NCBI RefSeq assembly: GCF_040096455.1
Contig: NZ_JBBMER010000007.1
Coordinates: 134,067 to 198,066 of the forward strand
Length of the DNA: 64,000 nt
Reading direction: 5' to 3'
Source of the DNA: Lachnospira rogosae
GTDB taxonomy: Bacteria > Bacillota > Clostridia > Lachnospirales > Lachnospiraceae
Shown: piece after piece, positions 34,595 through 42,787 of the stretch
How the letters are laid out: every line of letters starts with the position of its first letter
Numbering within the stretch: the stretch's first letter is position 1
Position numbers and translations under genes: made by a program
Notes under the pieces: generated by a model
The model's input: the letters and a program-made list of their open reading frames with translations, nothing else
Told to the model about the DNA's origin: nothing
The model's database searches: none

Positions 34595-35203
34595 ATGGAA
34601 TTAAACGGAGTTAATTCTTATTACACAGGCTATGCTTCAACAGCCAGCCAGACTAATAAAGACAACAAGACATCAGGAACAGCTTCTGCTAATAATTATT
34701 CAGATACTGCTGCCACTTATGAATCTTCTAAAGGCCAGACTGTTTCATCTGCTACATCAAAATCAACCAATCCTTCTTTAGTAGCACAGTTAAAAGCTGA
34801 CTCTGACAATCGTATGCAGCAGTTACAGTCACTCGTAAGCAAGATGTTTGAAAAGCAGGGAATTACAATCGGAACTGCTGATGATATGTGGAAAGTACTT
34901 GCCAGCGGCAACTTCACAGCAGATGCTGATACAATTGCCAAGGCTAAAGAAGATATTTCAGAGGACGGATATTGGGGAGTTAAACAGACATCATCAAGAA
35001 TCTTTGATTTTGCAATGGCTCTTGCTGGTGATGATGAAGAAAAGATGCAAAAGATGAAAGCCGCTGTAGAAAAAGGCTTTAAGCTTGCAACCAAATCATG
35101 GGGCAAAGAACTTCCAGACATAAGCAAGAATACATACAGTGCTGTTATGGACAAGTTCGATGATTATTTTGCTTCCAAGAAGACATCCACTGACACAGAA
35201 TAA
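34595..35203 (+). CDS. Uncharacterised protein, probable late flagellar regulon member
   Basis: A 202-residue hydrophilic protein without signal peptide or membrane segment. The first about 75 residues are Ser/Thr/Asn-rich and likely disordered. The rest is helical: RMQQLQSLVSKMFEKQGITI, then ISEDGYWGVKQTSSRIFDFA, MALAGDDEEKMQKMKAAVEK and ELPDISKNTYSAVMDKFDDY. The C-terminal half recalls DUF5610-type proteins, but I am not sure of that. Behind a sigma-28-like promoter it is probably expressed with late flagellar genes. GGAGG precedes ATG 34595. Confidence 0.7.
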   Translation: MELNGVNSYYTGYASTASQTNKDNKTSGTASANNYSDTAATYESSKGQTVSSATSKSTNPSLVAQLKADSDNRMQQLQSLVSKMFEKQGITIGTADDMWKVLASGNFTADADTIAKAKEDISEDGYWGVKQTSSRIFDFAMALAGDDEEKMQKMKAAVEKGFKLATKSWGKELPDISKNTYSAVMDKFDDYFASKKTSTDTE

Positions 35204-35236
35204 ATCATAACCAACACAGAATAATATTATAATAAC

Positions 35237-35297
35237 AAAGGCAGGAAAGTAAGAACCTCTTAAGCAATAACTTAAAGTTTCTCATATTCCTGCCTTT
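35237..35297. terminator. Terminator after the 34595 gene, possibly bidirectional
   Basis: AAAGGCAGGAA (35237-35247) pairs with TTCCTGCCTTT (35287-35297); T-rich sequence follows on the plus strand and AAC/TTTG-rich on the minus. It lies between convergent genes. Confidence 0.75.
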
Positions 35298-35318
35298 TTA
35301 TTTTCTTTAATTGATAAT

Positions 35319-36719
35319 CTAATTCTCACTCCACGAATAGTAGAACTGTATAAGTCCTATTCTTGAACTTGTATCGGTCTTTTCATTGATAGCTGAAATG
35401 TGCCTGTACAATGCAGACCTTGACATACACAGCGTGCTGGCAAGTTCGGATACATTTCCGTCCGACTCTGTTAATACCTGAAGAACCTCTTTTTCCCGCT
35501 CTGTAAGTGAATATGCCTGAACAAATCTTTCTAATTTATAATTTACAGCAGGTTCAGTACTAACCGGCTCTTTAACACTAATTACAAGCTGTGTAGAATA
35601 AGCATAAATAGCAACGCTTATTAATGCAAATAAAACAAGTGCGACAACGCTTATTATCATTGTGTTTGCACTTGATAAAAGCAGTACTGATGTAAAGCTT
35701 GTTATAACTGCTCCTGCATTATTGACTGCCCTGCCCATTCCAGCCCATAATTCTGGAATATCTGTATTGTATGAGAACTGAATAAACATTGTTGTAAAGT
35801 ATACAACGAAAAATCCAGCCGACATATAAAATGCAACAAGTCCTATCATAAACGGACCACCAAGTTCTATTACTGCCACACACATAACTGAAAGAAGTGT
35901 GACACAGTACATAATAATATTAATAAACGCTCCTTTATTAATTCCAAACACATATCCTGCAACAAGACCGCTTACAGCAAGGATAACTCTTGGTGTTTGT
36001 CCAATATCGACACTTCCTTCCGCGTGTACAAGTGTTACGGCATTATCAAGTGTTGAAAATATACAAGTCATAAGTGCAACTATAATAATAAGCGTTATCC
36101 CTGCTGTTTTCTCATTCTTATAGACAATATACGAAGCTCTTCCATCAGCCGCTCTGGCACTATTAGCAGCCATGCTGTCAGTTCCAAAGCCGTAATACAC
36201 AAGCACTATAAGCCCCACGCACAGCATTATACTTTCAGCTAAGTTATTATTAACGATATTATTAGCAATAAACTGTATAAGCACTCCAAGTGCATATGCA
36301 ATTCCTATCGCATAGGATACCGGCATAGAATAGTTGCTTATATTAACTGCAAGTGAATAGTGCACAGCACTTCCTACAATTCCCATTATCGCAAAGAATA
36401 CACAACCGCTTATGAATATTGAGACATAAGAGCTGTGTGTACCCATAACTGCTATACATATTATGCCAGTTATTACTACACATACTTTAAATATGTGCAG
36501 TAACAGCATATTATTATTCTTTCTGTATACACGCTTTAACAACGGATACATAAGAAATCCGGCAACACTTACACCCAGAATATAATTCTGTGCATTTACT
36601 ACTCCATTTGAATTTATAACATATAACATCATATTATCATACATATATTCTGTACCAAGGAATACATAATTAAATAATGCAATAATGATAATGTTAATCA
36701 TTGGTACTTTATTCTTCAT
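35319..36719 (-). CDS. Membrane-embedded LuxR-type regulator with 12 transmembrane segments
   Basis: About 466 residues from ATG 36719, chosen because GGAG lies 6 bases upstream (an in-frame TTG at 36746 lacks this). Roughly 12 hydrophobic segments span residues 5-400, giving an MFS-like layout (for example VKVCVVITGIICIAVMG-type and LIIIVALMTCIF stretches). The C-terminal about 65 residues form a LuxR HTH: YSLTEREKEVLQVLTESDGN and SELASTLCMSRSALYRHISA. This suggests a one-component membrane sensor-regulator. The gene is preceded by three tandem promoter-hairpin units. Its targets are unknown. Confidence 0.85.
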   Translation of the reverse strand: MKNKVPMINIIIIALFNYVFLGTEYMYDNMMLYVINSNGVVNAQNYILGVSVAGFLMYPLLKRVYRKNNNMLLLHIFKVCVVITGIICIAVMGTHSSYVSIFISGCVFFAIMGIVGSAVHYSLAVNISNYSMPVSYAIGIAYALGVLIQFIANNIVNNNLAESIMLCVGLIVLVYYGFGTDSMAANSARAADGRASYIVYKNEKTAGITLIIIVALMTCIFSTLDNAVTLVHAEGSVDIGQTPRVILAVSGLVAGYVFGINKGAFINIIMYCVTLLSVMCVAVIELGGPFMIGLVAFYMSAGFFVVYFTTMFIQFSYNTDIPELWAGMGRAVNNAGAVITSFTSVLLLSSANTMIISVVALVLFALISVAIYAYSTQLVISVKEPVSTEPAVNYKLERFVQAYSLTEREKEVLQVLTESDGNVSELASTLCMSRSALYRHISAINEKTDTSSRIGLIQFYYSWSEN

Positions 36720-36758
36720 ATTAATCTCCATTTCTAATTCACGCAATCCTTATGAATA

Positions 36759-36972
36759 CATACAAAGTTCCGCAAGGAACTTTTAAGATGAGCACTTTTG
36801 TGCTCATTATACCATATGTCCTGCGTTGCTTTTCCACGCATCCGAAGTTTCGAAGAAACTTCTAAGTGACTACGAAGTAGTCATATTATACCATATTTTC
36901 GTGCAGCCTTTCAGCACATCCGAAGTTTCGAAGAAACTTCTAAGTGACTACGAAGTAGTCATATTATACCAT
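36759..36972 (-). repeat. Three tandem promoter-hairpin units (about 79 bp each)
   Basis: Each unit on the minus strand starts with ATGGTATAAT (36972-36963, 36894-36885, 36815-36806), then a first dyad and a second dyad, and the spacer carries a third. Units A and B are identical over 56 bases (36917-36972 and 36839-36894). Unit C keeps the architecture with changed but complementary arms: GACTAC/GTAGTC becomes GAGCAC/GTGCTC, and GAAGTTTC/GAAACTTC becomes AAGTTCC/GGAACTT. Spacer stems are TGTGC/GCACG and TGCGT/ACGCA. TGGTATAAT is a perfect extended -10. Confidence 0.75.
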
Positions 36973-38553
36973 TGCTTTTCTCACAAGTAAAAGCTTTGTT
37001 CCTGCTGGAATTATATCCGAATCAACAAGTCTTTGTATAGTGCTGTTTTCCTCCCTCATCAAATCCCCTGTTGTGTCATATTTCTTGGCTATATCCCATA
37101 CTGTGCATTTACCGTCAGATATATAACCCACCATTGAAGGGAGTGCCGAATAATCAACATTTTCTCTCTTATTGCACTCACACTCGTCAATGACATTAAT
37201 ATTAAATGGCTCAAAGCAAATCGTATCCAATGCGATTACTGCTTTAACCTCAATCTGTGCACTGCTGTTCATTGATGCCTGAAGCTGTTCTATTGACGGT
37301 CTTATCGTATATTCTATCAGATTCTTATTATATTCCTTTAATTCAACTACCGTTGTGAATGGAATTACTGAATTAATGCTTCCCATTGGAGAATTATCAT
37401 CAGAAGTTATGTAGAATATATTAACTATCACAGCACCCATTATCTCTATTCCCTCAGGAATACATTCGTAACTGTCAATCTGTACATTAGCCGTTGCATT
37501 GACTATCTGCATAAGATTAATGTAATCTTCTACCTTGACATTACCTGAAACCCTGCATTTATTATTGTTTCTTATAATAAGCTTCTTTAACTGCTGTGTT
37601 TCCTGCTTAATATCAACATCAAAGCCCGGAATATACATATCCCACATAGCATTGCGACTGCACTCCTCATAAGATTTAATATCCATATCAAGTACCAGCT
37701 CAACAGCAACATCCCTGTTATTGCCGTCATAATCCGGTCTTACCTCTACATTTTTACTTATTACATTGTAACCAACATACGATATTCCATCAGGATTTGC
37801 TCCGCTCACATCTATTATTCCAGTAAATGGTGTGCTTGTTTCATACCATTGCACCTGTCCTGCCTCATCATCAGCAATATACATAATAAATACATTCAGC
37901 TCACCGCTTACACTTAGTCCATCCTCTGTCATTCTTGTGTTGACATTTCTTACATCTACATCGTCCCATACAAGACTTCCTATATCTGCCTTTCCATTAG
38001 GAACTGACACAGTTTCCTTAATTCTTAAGTTATCTTTCATATTAACGTCAGCCTGCACATATTCAAAATCCTTTAACAAAAGTTCTGCGTTACAGTCACC
38101 GTCCTCAATTCCTGTTGATATGGAAATATTCTTAATCTCCTCACATGTTACCGTCAAAGCCACAATTGCCTTTACACTTATCTTTCTTGAATTAATGGAT
38201 TTAATTGTCAGATCCTCAAGCTGTGCCTTGCAATTTACATCAAGCCCTGTAGCATCACACGACAGATTGACATTTTCAAGAAAATTAAGTGAACCATCCA
38301 TTCTTACCGGTATAAATCTTTTATCGTTCTCACTGCTTCCTGTATACATAATCGCAAATACAAGTGTTCCGTCAATCTGGGCTTTATCCTGATTAACCCT
38401 CACACCGTTAACTACTGCCATTCCCCATTCTTTGACAATTAAATCAATATCCGGTTTGCTATCCATAACATTAAAATCATCATCAAGAGTAATCTGGGTT
38501 GTATTAGTACATTTTATAACATATTCGTGAATATTTTCGTGTTTAAGATTCAC
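36964..38553 (-). CDS. sipL: SPOCS/DUF3794 and LysM protein, SipL-like spore envelope factor
   Basis: About 529 residues from GTG 38553, chosen because GGAGG lies 6 bases upstream (ATG 38574 would lack a site). The bulk is several copies of a DUF3794 (SPOCS) beta domain, each ending in a pattern like VKAIVALTVTCEE, VAVELVLDMDIKSYEEC, and EVKAVIALDTICFEPFNI. The C-terminal LysM domain reads GKCTVWDIAKKYDTTGDLM and ends ADSDIIPAGTKLLLV-like. SipL of C. difficile links SpoIVA to the engulfing membrane, so this is a probable spore coat anchor. Its last codons and stop lie within the first repeat unit downstream. Confidence 0.87.
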   Translation of the reverse strand: MNLKHENIHEYVIKCTNTTQITLDDDFNVMDSKPDIDLIVKEWGMAVVNGVRVNQDKAQIDGTLVFAIMYTGSSENDKRFIPVRMDGSLNFLENVNLSCDATGLDVNCKAQLEDLTIKSINSRKISVKAIVALTVTCEEIKNISISTGIEDGDCNAELLLKDFEYVQADVNMKDNLRIKETVSVPNGKADIGSLVWDDVDVRNVNTRMTEDGLSVSGELNVFIMYIADDEAGQVQWYETSTPFTGIIDVSGANPDGISYVGYNVISKNVEVRPDYDGNNRDVAVELVLDMDIKSYEECSRNAMWDMYIPGFDVDIKQETQQLKKLIIRNNNKCRVSGNVKVEDYINLMQIVNATANVQIDSYECIPEGIEIMGAVIVNIFYITSDDNSPMGSINSVIPFTTVVELKEYNKNLIEYTIRPSIEQLQASMNSSAQIEVKAVIALDTICFEPFNINVIDECECNKRENVDYSALPSMVGYISDGKCTVWDIAKKYDTTGDLMREENSTIQRLVDSDIIPAGTKLLLVRKAMV

Positions 38554-38704
38554 AACAGACCTCCCAATATACATTTCTTATTCAATATATGCACTCTTTC
38601 CTAAGCATATTACTTAATCTGCTGTTATTCTCTTTTATTAATAATCTGACTGCAAAGTGTTTATATATCGTTTAATCTATAATATTTCATCTGCATATTA
38701 TAAT

Positions 38705-39181
38705 CTACATCTTGAACACTACTGACTCGTCACGTTTTTCATATTTCAACACAATATATGGAGTTGTGCTTACTTCATTTACCTGCTCGCCCTCTGCTGG
38801 TCCTATAAGCTTAAAATCTGCATATACCGCATTACCACTCACATATACATCATCTACTCTTATGCTGTATCCAGACGTCTCCTTAGTTCCATATCCTGCA
38901 ACAATATAGGTATAGTCCTTTGTTGTATAAGTCAGTCTTAAGGTGGACTGCTTCTTATTGTCTATTAGCTTCTTTAATTCTATTGGTAAATCTTCGTTCT
39001 CAACAACTGTATAGTCAATCTTCTCGTGATTATCTGCCTGACCACCTGAACACGCCATACAAAAGCTTATTGCAAGCATAAGTGCCACTACAACCGTGAT
39101 ATTAAGAAACATATGCTTTCTCATAAAGACATTTTTCCTAATAAAATGCTTCTTATACTTAAACTGCTGATAACTTCCCAT
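38705..39181 (-). CDS. PrcB-domain lipoprotein
   Basis: A 158-residue protein. A hydrophobic segment (FLNITVVVALMLAISF) is followed by CMACSGG, a plausible lipobox, so it is likely a membrane-anchored lipoprotein. The C-terminal domain matches the protease-complex PrcB type: YTYIVAGYGTKETSGYSIRV, YVSGNAVYADFKLIGPAEGE, and YIVLKYEKRDESVVF. The ATG at 39181 has AGGGA formed by the glmM terminator arm; ATG 39124 is an alternative start that gives a more ordinary signal peptide. The function in this species is unknown. Confidence 0.8.
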   Translation of the reverse strand: MGSYQQFKYKKHFIRKNVFMRKHMFLNITVVVALMLAISFCMACSGGQADNHEKIDYTVVENEDLPIELKKLIDNKKQSTLRLTYTTKDYTYIVAGYGTKETSGYSIRVDDVYVSGNAVYADFKLIGPAEGEQVNEVSTTPYIVLKYEKRDESVVFKM

Positions 39182-39226
39182 AAAAAATCCCTGTTAATAA
39201 GACTTGTTATCATCTTATTAACAGGG
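39182..39226 (-). terminator. glmM terminator overlapping the next gene's RBS
   Basis: CCCTGTTAATAAG and CTTATTAACAGGG (plus-strand 39192-39204 and 39217-39229 within about one base) form a perfect 13-bp stem, followed on the minus strand by ATTTTTT. The AGGGA of the 3' arm with the T-run as spacer also serves ATG 39181. Confidence 0.8.
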
Positions 39227-39234
39227 TCGTTAAT

Positions 39235-40590
39235 TTATTCTACCGCATAACCTTTTTCTTTGATTACTGCTATTACATCATCAACATATTTCTCACATTC
39301 TTCGTGAGTGCCAGCCTCAACCATAACTCTTACAACCGGCTCTGTTCCGCTTTCTCTTACAAGAATTCGTCCATCATTGCCAAGACTTTCTGCTACCTTG
39401 TCAACTGCCGCCTTAACATCTGTATCGTCCTGTGCTGCTGTCTTGTCATATACACGGATATTCTTAAGCACCTGTGGATATATCTGAAGTGAAGCTGCAA
39501 GCTGTGAAAGCGTCATCTTCTTGGCTATCATAACCTCCATCATCTTAAGTGCTGTTATTATGCCATCACCTGTAGTTGCATATTTGCTGAATATGATGTG
39601 TCCTGACTGCTCACCTCCAAGACGATATCCGTTATTAACCATACATTCATATACATACTTATCGCCAACTTTAGTCTTGGCATAGTCTATTCCAGCCGCA
39701 TCAAATGCCTTGTAAAGTCCGAAATTAGACATTACTGTTGTAACAACTGTATTGTCTATAAGCTTTCCTCTTTCTTTCATATAACATCCATAAATATATA
39801 ATATATGGTCTCCTGTTATAACATTGCCATTCTCATCTACACAAAGACATCTGTCGGCATCGCCGTCAAATGCAAAGCCTGCATCAAGATGTTCCCTCTT
39901 AACAAGATCCTGTAAGCCTTCTATATGTGTAGAACCACAGTTAGTATTAATATTAGTACCATCTGGACTGGCATTAATCACATAAGTCTTAGCCCCAAGT
40001 GCGTCAAATACTGCTTTTGCAAGTGTCCAGGCACTTCCGTTAGCCGCATCAAGACCTATTCTCATACCCTTAAATGAATATATTGCAAGGCTCATAAGAT
40101 AACCCATATACCTGTTACGTCCAGCAGTATGGTCTACTGTACAGCCTATATTTTCTTTAGTGGCATAAGGTATGTTCTCCGGTTCGCCATCAAGATACTT
40201 CTCAATCTCACTTATGACATCTTCTCTCATCTTCTCACCCTTGCTGTTGATGAGTTTTATTCCGTTATCATAAAATGGATTGTGACTTGCAGATATCATA
40301 ATTCCGCAGTCAAAATCTTCTGTTCTTGCTATATAAGATACGCTTGGTGTTGTTGTAACGTGCAAAAGATAAACATCAGCTCCTGAGGCTGTAAGACCTG
40401 CAACTAATGAATACTCAAACATATAGCTGCTTCTTCTTGTATCCTTGCCTATTACAATCTTAGCCTTGCCATCCTCTTTATCCCTGCCATAATACCAGCC
40501 AAGAAATCTTCCTACTTTAAATGCGTGATCAACCGTAAGGTTTACATTAGCTTCACCACGAAATCCATCTGTACCAAAATACTTACCCAT
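39235..40590 (-). CDS. glmM: Phosphoglucosamine mutase
   Basis: A 451-residue phosphohexose mutase that converts glucosamine-6-phosphate to glucosamine-1-phosphate, needed for UDP-GlcNAc. The N-terminus is MGKYFGTDGFRGEANVNLT; the catalytic serine loop is IMISASHNPFYDNGIK near residue 100, the metal loop FAFDGDADRCLCVDENG, and sugar-binding RLGGEQSGHIIFSKYATTGD. The phosphate-binding end is RESGTEPVVRVMVEA. Length and start match GlmM rather than phosphomannomutase. It heads the polysaccharide precursor section; SD GGAG precedes ATG 40590. Confidence 0.94.
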   Translation of the reverse strand: MGKYFGTDGFRGEANVNLTVDHAFKVGRFLGWYYGRDKEDGKAKIVIGKDTRRSSYMFEYSLVAGLTASGADVYLLHVTTTPSVSYIARTEDFDCGIMISASHNPFYDNGIKLINSKGEKMREDVISEIEKYLDGEPENIPYATKENIGCTVDHTAGRNRYMGYLMSLAIYSFKGMRIGLDAANGSAWTLAKAVFDALGAKTYVINASPDGTNINTNCGSTHIEGLQDLVKREHLDAGFAFDGDADRCLCVDENGNVITGDHILYIYGCYMKERGKLIDNTVVTTVMSNFGLYKAFDAAGIDYAKTKVGDKYVYECMVNNGYRLGGEQSGHIIFSKYATTGDGIITALKMMEVMIAKKMTLSQLAASLQIYPQVLKNIRVYDKTAAQDDTDVKAAVDKVAESLGNDGRILVRESGTEPVVRVMVEAGTHEECEKYVDDVIAVIKEKGYAVE

Positions 40591-40615
40591 TATTACTCCT
40601 TCCAGTTACAAAAGC

Positions 40616-41356
40616 TTATTCTGCCATCATCTTTTCTGTTGACCAGATTTCCACTTCATATTTATTAGCCTTGTTGTATCTCTTTCTAAGATCCTTAAGC
40701 TGCTTTAAATATTCCATTGTAACCTTACCTGAAAGCTTAGATTCGCCCTCTGTTCTCTGCTGGAACTTATATGGAATTTCAACTACCTTCTTATATGAAC
40801 CCATTGCAAGAACTTCGACCATAATCTTCCATCCAATTGGCTGAAGGTCTGCTCCTTCAATCACTTCACGTCTGAACATAAAAAGACCACTTGTTGGGTC
40901 AGATATCTTTCTAAGACAAGGAAGCATCCACTGTCCTATCTTTCTTGCTGTGCCAGATACGAACTTTCTGTACCAGTTAAGTCCACCGTCATCTCCACCA
41001 GGTATAAGACGGCTTGGTATACAGAAATCAGCACCGCTTTCCATAGCCTTATACATATATTTAAGTACAATTGGTGGGTGCTGTAAATCAGCATCCATAC
41101 AAGCCATATACTCACCCTTGGCAAGTTCAAATCCCTTAAGAACTGCTGTTGCAAGACCTGTTTCACCTGTTCTGTGTTCAAGTCTTATCTGTGGAAAATC
41201 CTTAGCTACTTCCCTGATTACACCAGGTGTATTATCTTTACTATCATCTACGAATAATATTTCATAATCAATTCCCTTAAGTGCATCATCTATCTGTGTC
41301 ACCAGATTTCTAATATTCTTTCCCTCATTAAATGTAGGTACAACTACTGATAACAT
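40616..41356 (-). CDS. GT2 glycosyltransferase, polyprenyl-phosphate mannose/glucose synthase-like
   Basis: About 246 residues from ATG 41356 (GGAGA upstream; the ATG at 41458 adds 34 residues not typical of the family). The GT2 fold shows MLSVVVPTFNEGKNIRNLV, ILFVDDSKDNTPGVI and the DXD-type YMACMDADLQHPPIVL; DPTSGLFMFRREVIEG and EIPYKFQQRTEGESKL match dolichyl/polyprenyl-phosphate mannose synthases. There is no C-terminal membrane pair, so it is the soluble DPM1 type. It likely makes the lipid-linked sugar used by the nearby PIG-V and YfhO proteins. Confidence 0.85.
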   Translation of the reverse strand: MLSVVVPTFNEGKNIRNLVTQIDDALKGIDYEILFVDDSKDNTPGVIREVAKDFPQIRLEHRTGETGLATAVLKGFELAKGEYMACMDADLQHPPIVLKYMYKAMESGADFCIPSRLIPGGDDGGLNWYRKFVSGTARKIGQWMLPCLRKISDPTSGLFMFRREVIEGADLQPIGWKIMVEVLAMGSYKKVVEIPYKFQQRTEGESKLSGKVTMEYLKQLKDLRKRYNKANKYEVEIWSTEKMMAE

Positions 41357-41464
41357 ATATTTTCTCCTTTTAATATTCTTATACCAGATTAACTCCAGTA
41401 TATATAATTGTAATTTAAAAAGCGTGTTAATTATAATACCAATATATAAAGATAGCAAGTCTTT

Positions 41465-42766
41465 TCACATAAGCAGACCATCCCAGAAGTACCATGCCGA
41501 TATTACAACAATCTCAACTATAGACAACAACGTAATTATTCCATACCGTACATACCTGTTACAGCCTGCGATTATCTCTGCCACTCCTATATATATTACA
41601 AATGAACCCATTATAAATCTCAATGTACTCATAACGCTTGATGTAAGCGGAATAAGAAGTACTATTATTCCAAATATTCCAAGTGCATAATGCTTCTTTC
41701 TTATCATCGCTGCATAAAGCATAAGTGTTATAACGCAGAGCCAGCCAAGTATTATTCCATTAAGTGTCTTAACTCCTGATGCCGCTGAGAGCTGCCCTGT
41801 ACACGACTTAAACAACACTCCGATTACCGGAAACATTTTCTGTGTCCTCCACGCTCTCTGGACGTGGTAAAATGCCCACGAATCACCACAAAAGTATCTC
41901 AGATAATTCATATATATGAATATGCCAAGAGGGCTTATCATAATAGCCACAAGCTTCTTTGGTTCTTTTATGACATTTTTAATAAAAGTTCTTATAACAC
42001 TGGCTAAGCTTATATTTCCAGCTATCAGAATACCAGCTTCTTCTGTAAGCATACACTTATCTATTATACCAGCTTCTTTATTATCTTTCATTTCTGAATT
42101 ATGCTTAGCCCTGCACTCTGCACAGGTCTCCATAAACATATATGTTATAAGCACAAACACAAGCATACAGCCAACAATTCGTGTTGCACTTGCCATCGCC
42201 GCCGCTATTCCTGCCGCCATATAATTATGTCTGGCAGAGTTATAGAAGCAGAGTATAACACACAATATGAATAGTGCTTCTGTATACATAGCACCATAGT
42301 ACACGGCAAATGGTCCTGCAAGCATAAGAAATATAATAATATCCTCAACTGTCTTTTTATTATATTTCTTCATATCAAGCTCTATATCTGCATACTTAAC
42401 CGCATAATACACTGCTATAATTATACATATGTTGGAAACTGTCATTCCAACGGCATATGTATCTATACTTCCCATTGTGACAAGTCTTACTGCCATACAC
42501 ACAAGAGGGTATAGCGGGAAAAAAGCCCAGCTTGCCATACCTGATGACTTAGGAGGCTGGTAACCATTCTCCACAATCCCTTTATACCACTCTGCATCCC
42601 ACGGATTCATATAATACAGCCATTGGTGCGGCTCATCAGCAATAAGATTCATCACCGGAACCATTAGAAGCATAACTGCCCTTGAAATAAGCCATACTGC
42701 TATTATCTTCACCAAAAGCCTTAACCGTTCATTATCTTTATAGTATCCTGCTACTGCTTTAAACAT
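41465..42766 (-). CDS. PIG-V-like mannosyltransferase (GT-C membrane protein)
   Basis: A 433-residue polytopic membrane protein with about 9-10 hydrophobic segments. The first loop after TM1 contains MNPWDAEWYKGIVENGYQPP, the WDAxxY motif of PIG-V/GT76-like mannosyltransferases, followed by ASWAFFPLYPLVCMAVRLV. It probably transfers mannose from a polyprenyl carrier to an extracytoplasmic acceptor. A paralogue lies at 56038-57231. It is next to the lipid-phosphate mannose synthase-like GT2 and a YfhO protein, which supports a common pathway. Confidence 0.8.
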   Translation of the reverse strand: MFKAVAGYYKDNERLRLLVKIIAVWLISRAVMLLMVPVMNLIADEPHQWLYYMNPWDAEWYKGIVENGYQPPKSSGMASWAFFPLYPLVCMAVRLVTMGSIDTYAVGMTVSNICIIIAVYYAVKYADIELDMKKYNKKTVEDIIIFLMLAGPFAVYYGAMYTEALFILCVILCFYNSARHNYMAAGIAAAMASATRIVGCMLVFVLITYMFMETCAECRAKHNSEMKDNKEAGIIDKCMLTEEAGILIAGNISLASVIRTFIKNVIKEPKKLVAIMISPLGIFIYMNYLRYFCGDSWAFYHVQRAWRTQKMFPVIGVLFKSCTGQLSAASGVKTLNGIILGWLCVITLMLYAAMIRKKHYALGIFGIIVLLIPLTSSVMSTLRFIMGSFVIYIGVAEIIAGCNRYVRYGIITLLSIVEIVVISAWYFWDGLLM

Positions 42767-42787
42767 TCACAACCCCAATATCTGTTA

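Noticed and set aside
36759..36972. CRISPR-like array
   Set aside because: Only three repeats, the repeats (56-57 bases) are longer than the spacers (22-23), spacers themselves form stems, and no cas gene is in the window.
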